From positions 1 to 25,884 of the forward strand of contig CAZMMV010000018.1 of assembly GCA_964567475.1 (NCBI GenBank): DNA of 25,884 nucleotides, written 5' to 3'. Both the position numbers and the translations under genes were made by a program. Below, in pieces: positions 22,851 through 25,884 of the stretch (positions within the stretch are counted from its first letter, which is position 1; each line of letters begins with the position of its first letter). The notes beneath the pieces are model-generated. The model had not been told where the DNA came from. It saw nothing but the letters and a program-made list of their open reading frames with translations, and made no database searches. This DNA is from CAZMMV01 sp964567475. GTDB taxonomy: Bacteria > Bacillota > Clostridia > Tissierellales > Tissierellaceae.

Positions 22851-24053
22851 TCAATATATATTATTTACCATGTCAAACATTGGTAGTGCCATTGATATAA
22901 CTATGAATCCTATAATTACTGCCATAATTAATAGCATGACTGGTTCCATTAGGCTTGTCATTCTTTGTAGCTCTGCCTCTACTTCATTATCATAAAAATC
23001 TGCTGTTTTATAAAGTATTTCATCTAGTGAACCGGATTCTTCTCCTATTTTTATCATGGAATCTACCATTGGTGGGAATACCCCTAATTCATTTATTGCA
23101 CTAGATAGGGATTTTCCTTTTCTTATGTCTTCTGAAGATTTATATAACTTATCTTGAATTACTGTGTTATTTATTACTTTACCAACTACTCCTATTGATT
23201 CAATTAATGGAATACCACTAGATATTAATGTAGATAAAGTTCTTGTAAATCTAGAAGTTACTATTTTTATATTGGAATCTCTTACTATTGGTATTTTTAA
23301 TTTTAAGCCATCAAAAAATCTCATACCTGTATAAGTTCTTTTAAAAATAGTTATTCCTCTTACTATTCCAGCAATAATTACTATAAATATATACCAATAT
23401 TTTTTTAAGGAATTACTTATCTTAAGTAAAATTTGTGTTGGTATTGGTAGATCTTGTCCGCCACTTTCAAACATACCTATAAATGTAGGCATTACTGCCA
23501 CAAGTAAAAATATAACTACTGCTATGGATACAATTCCTAATACCATTGGATATATCATGGCTGAATTAATTTTGCTCTCTAATTTATTTTCTTTTTCAAA
23601 ATGTACTGCCATTCTTTCCATTATAATATCTAAGTTTCCACTTATTTCTCCTGCTTCTACCATATTAATAAGTAAAGATGGAAATATTTTATTATATCTT
23701 TTCATTGATTCAGATAATGTAAAGCCCTTTTGTACATCTTCATGAATAGAAGCTAAAGCTTTAACTAGAGTTTTATTCTCACTTTGTTTTTCCAGTATAT
23801 TTACACATTTTACTATGTCTATACCTGCATCTAGCATAGTGTAAAACTGTCTACAAAATACTGCCAAATCCTTTTTACTCACCTTTTTTAAAAACAAATC
23901 TATTTTAGCATCTTTATCCATATCTTTTTCTATATTAACTGGTAAATAGTTATTTCCTCTCAACATATTTAATACATCAGATTTATCCTTTCCCTCAAAA
24001 AAACCTTGTATTATTTCTCCATTTTGTGATATTGCTTTATATTTATATATCAT
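22851..24053 (-). CDS. pilC: Type IV pilus inner-membrane platform protein PilC
   Basis: PilC is the platform on which pilin polymerises; it couples PilB and PilT ATPase movement to subunit insertion or removal. The 400-aa product has two GspF domains (about 66-190 and 268-395). The first shows F-C-R-Q-F-Y-T-M-L-D-A-G-I (66-78), and the second the parallel F-T-R-T-L-S-T-L-I-S-S-G-I. Membrane helices lie at about 167-190, 217-238 and 370-392. Conserved E-A-G-E-I-S-G-N-L and G-E-E-S-G-S-L stretches are present. The ATG lies 11 nt after pilT, with GGGAAG upstream. Confidence 0.96.
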   Translation of the reverse strand: MIYKYKAISQNGEIIQGFFEGKDKSDVLNMLRGNNYLPVNIEKDMDKDAKIDLFLKKVSKKDLAVFCRQFYTMLDAGIDIVKCVNILEKQSENKTLVKALASIHEDVQKGFTLSESMKRYNKIFPSLLINMVEAGEISGNLDIIMERMAVHFEKENKLESKINSAMIYPMVLGIVSIAVVIFLLVAVMPTFIGMFESGGQDLPIPTQILLKISNSLKKYWYIFIVIIAGIVRGITIFKRTYTGMRFFDGLKLKIPIVRDSNIKIVTSRFTRTLSTLISSGIPLIESIGVVGKVINNTVIQDKLYKSSEDIRKGKSLSSAINELGVFPPMVDSMIKIGEESGSLDEILYKTADFYDNEVEAELQRMTSLMEPVMLLIMAVIIGFIVISMALPMFDMVNNIY

Positions 24054-24064
24054 AGCTTCCCATC

Positions 24065-25114
24065 CTATATAATATAATTTTTAATATATTCTCGATTTAT
24101 AGATTGATTTAATGTTGTCTCTTTAGAAATTAAACCACTTTTATATAGTTTCAATAAATAGCTATCCATAGTTTGCATGTTATGTTTAGCTCCTGTTTGA
24201 ATCGCTGTATCTATCTGATGTATTTTACCTTCTCTAATTAAATTTTTTATAGCTGGTGTTGATTTCATTATCTCAAAAGCTGCTATTCTACCTGTATTAT
24301 CTTTTCTAGGCAGGAGTTGTTGAGATATTACTCCCTGTATTACACTTGATAATTGTATTCTTATTTGCTGTTGCTGATGTGGTGGAAATACATCTATTAT
24401 TCTATCAATAGTCTTAGCTGAGCCTATTGTATGTAGCGTAGATAGTACTAGATGCCCTGTTTCTGCTGCAGTTAATACTGTTGAGATAGTTTCTAAATCT
24501 CTCATTTCTCCTACTAAGATTACGTCTGGGTCCTGCCTTAATGCTGCTCTTAAACTATTTGAAAAAGAAATAGAATCTGTGCCTATTTCCCTTTGATTTA
24601 CAATTGATCTATTATGTTTATGTAAATATTCTATTGGATCTTCTAAGGTTAATACATGACAACTTCTCTCTCTATTAATTTGATTTATCATAGAAGCTAA
24701 TGTAGTAGATTTCCCGCTACCAGTTGGACCTGTTACTAATATTAAACCTCTAGGAAGTCTTGTAAATTCCTTTACTGTTGATGGTAAAGCTAAATCTTCC
24801 ATAGTTGGTATCTTTAAGGGTATTATCCTTAAAGATATACTATAATTTCCTCTTTCCTTAAAGACATTAACTCTACATCGTCCTATTTCATTAGAAAAAG
24901 AAGTGTCCACTTCACCTTTTTCTTCTAATTCTTTTAATAACATTTTATTCAAAGAATCATAAACTAATTTTTTAGTTTCATTTGCTTTTAAAATATTGTC
25001 ATTAAGGTATACAAGTTTTCCATTAATTCTTAAAACAGGAGGTATACCAACTGTAATATGAATATCTGATGCATTTTTTTCTGTTCCAATACTAACTAAC
25101 TTCATTAAATCCAT
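24065..25114 (-). CDS. pilT: Pilus retraction ATPase PilT
   Basis: PilT is a hexameric ATPase that depolymerises the pilus and drives twitching. The 349-aa product has the N-terminal A-S-D-I-H-I-T-V-G opening, Walker A GPTGSGKS (129-136), the Asp box around T-L-E-D-P-I-E-Y (157-163), Walker B V-I-L-V-G-E-M-R-D (198-206), the His box GHLVLSTLHT (220-229), and an A-I-R-N-L-I-R-E-type motif (I-K-N-L-I-R-E, 289-295) needed for retraction. This last motif separates it from PilB-type ATPases. ATG start 5 nt after GGGGTG. It lies 12 nt after pilB, so the two probably share one transcript. Confidence 0.95.
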   Translation of the reverse strand: MDLMKLVSIGTEKNASDIHITVGIPPVLRINGKLVYLNDNILKANETKKLVYDSLNKMLLKELEEKGEVDTSFSNEIGRCRVNVFKERGNYSISLRIIPLKIPTMEDLALPSTVKEFTRLPRGLILVTGPTGSGKSTTLASMINQINRERSCHVLTLEDPIEYLHKHNRSIVNQREIGTDSISFSNSLRAALRQDPDVILVGEMRDLETISTVLTAAETGHLVLSTLHTIGSAKTIDRIIDVFPPHQQQQIRIQLSSVIQGVISQQLLPRKDNTGRIAAFEIMKSTPAIKNLIREGKIHQIDTAIQTGAKHNMQTMDSYLLKLYKSGLISKETTLNQSINREYIKNYII

Positions 25115-25126
25115 TTAATCACCCCT

Positions 25127-25884
25127 CTATCCTAAGGTAAATCCAACCCTTAAAACTTCTTCATAAGAAGTTTCCCCTTTTATTGCTAAGCTTCCTGCTG
25201 ATTCTAGTAAGGTCGTCATACCATCTTTTATAGCTTGTCCTCTTAATGTATCTGTATCTTCTCCTTTATCAATAAGCTTTCTAATTTTTTTATTTATAAA
25301 CATAACTTCATGAACAGCTCCTCTTCTCTTATATCCTTTATTACATGCGCTACATCCTACTGCCTTGTATAAAATTAAATCTTCTTTTATTCCTAGTAGC
25401 TTTTTCTCTAAATCTGTTGCTTTGTATTTTTTCTTGCATATTGGACAAAGTAATTTTACCAGCCTTTGTGAAACTATACCTATCACAGCTGAAGATACTA
25501 GATATCTTTCTACTCCCATATCAATCAATCTAGCTATCGTAGATGGACTATCATTAGTGTGAAGCGTTGATAATACTAAGTGCCCTGTTATAGCTGCTCT
25601 AATTGCTATTTCTGCTGTTTCAGCATCCCTTACTTCTCCTATCATAACTATATCCGGATCTTGTCTAAGAACTGACCTTAATCCATTGGAAAAAGTTAAT
25701 CCTGCTTTCGGATTTATTTGAACTTGATTTATTCCATTTAGTTTATATTCTACAGGATCTTCTATTGTTATTATGTTTTTTTCTATCTGGTTTAATTCTT
25801 GTAAAACAGTATATAAAGTAGTAGTTTTACCACTACCAGTCGGACCTGTTACCAATAACATCCCATAAGGTTGACTTAAAACCT
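25127..25884 (-). CDS. pilB: Pilus extension ATPase PilB (partial, 5' end beyond the window)
   Basis: Only the C-terminal ~250 residues are in the window. The frame is open to the edge, reading S-Q-P-Y-G-M-L-L-V-T-G just before Walker A GPTGSGKT. The Asp box I-E-D-P-V-E-Y, Walker B I-V-M-I-G-E-V-R-D and His box G-H-L-V-L-S-T-L-H-T follow. A four-cysteine zinc site (C-P-I-C and C-S-A-C, about 45 residues apart) is typical of PilB/GspE. The first internal ATG (25861) is not the start. The missing N-terminal part would hold the MshEN or N1 domains, where c-di-GMP can bind in relatives; this cannot be judged here. Confidence 0.95.
   Translation of the reverse strand, partial: VLSQPYGMLLVTGPTGSGKTTTLYTVLQELNQIEKNIITIEDPVEYKLNGINQVQINPKAGLTFSNGLRSVLRQDPDIVMIGEVRDAETAEIAIRAAITGHLVLSTLHTNDSPSTIARLIDMGVERYLVSSAVIGIVSQRLVKLLCPICKKKYKATDLEKKLLGIKEDLILYKAVGCSACNKGYKRRGAVHEVMFINKKIRKLIDKGEDTDTLRGQAIKDGMTTLLESAGSLAIKGETSYEEVLRVGFTLG

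Overview
The window is an AT-rich stretch of a low-GC, endospore-forming Firmicute, most likely an anaerobe of class Clostridia. The evidence is a complete eight-gene spoIIIA operon, a Clostridia-type CD1247-like small acidic protein, an Asp23 protein, and a Gram-positive type IV pilus cluster. Every supported gene lies on the minus strand, so transcription runs from the right edge to the left. I see no transposase, CRISPR array, tRNA or rRNA gene.

From right to left, 25884-13738 is a type IV pilus locus: pilB (cut by the edge), pilT, pilC, the major pilin pilA with its own promoter, pilD, pilM, pilN, and a pilO fused to a jelly-roll-like domain and a LysM domain. It continues with an S-layer-homology (SLH) surface protein split by one in-frame TGA, then four minor pilin-like genes. 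Next come efp and a CD1247-like gene (13712-12609), with a good vegetative promoter and a strong terminator. The spoIIIAA-AH operon (12607-7346) follows, preceded by a sequence that fits a sigma-E promoter. It encodes the channel between mother cell and forespore. An Asp23/YqhY gene (7276-6893) has its own promoter and terminator.

The left part is the nusB-xseA-xseB-ispA housekeeping cluster followed by oapA-tlyA-recN. Between ispA and oapA, where dxs often sits, lies a ~590-nt structured noncoding RNA. It has its own promoter, a 7-bp helix that would pair its two ends, and an intrinsic terminator. Its size, its place next to ispA, and a downstream four-helix membrane protein with a DxxxD motif identify it as an OLE (ornate, large, extremophilic) RNA with its partner OapA. 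recN ends in a terminator, and a next gene (possibly spoIVB, by gene-order precedent) may begin at the left edge.

The observations most worth a second look are the OLE RNA/OapA pair, the SLH protein whose first repeat is interrupted by a stop codon, and the PilO-jelly-roll-LysM fusion. The last two suggest that this pilus machine is tied to the cell wall in an unusual way.
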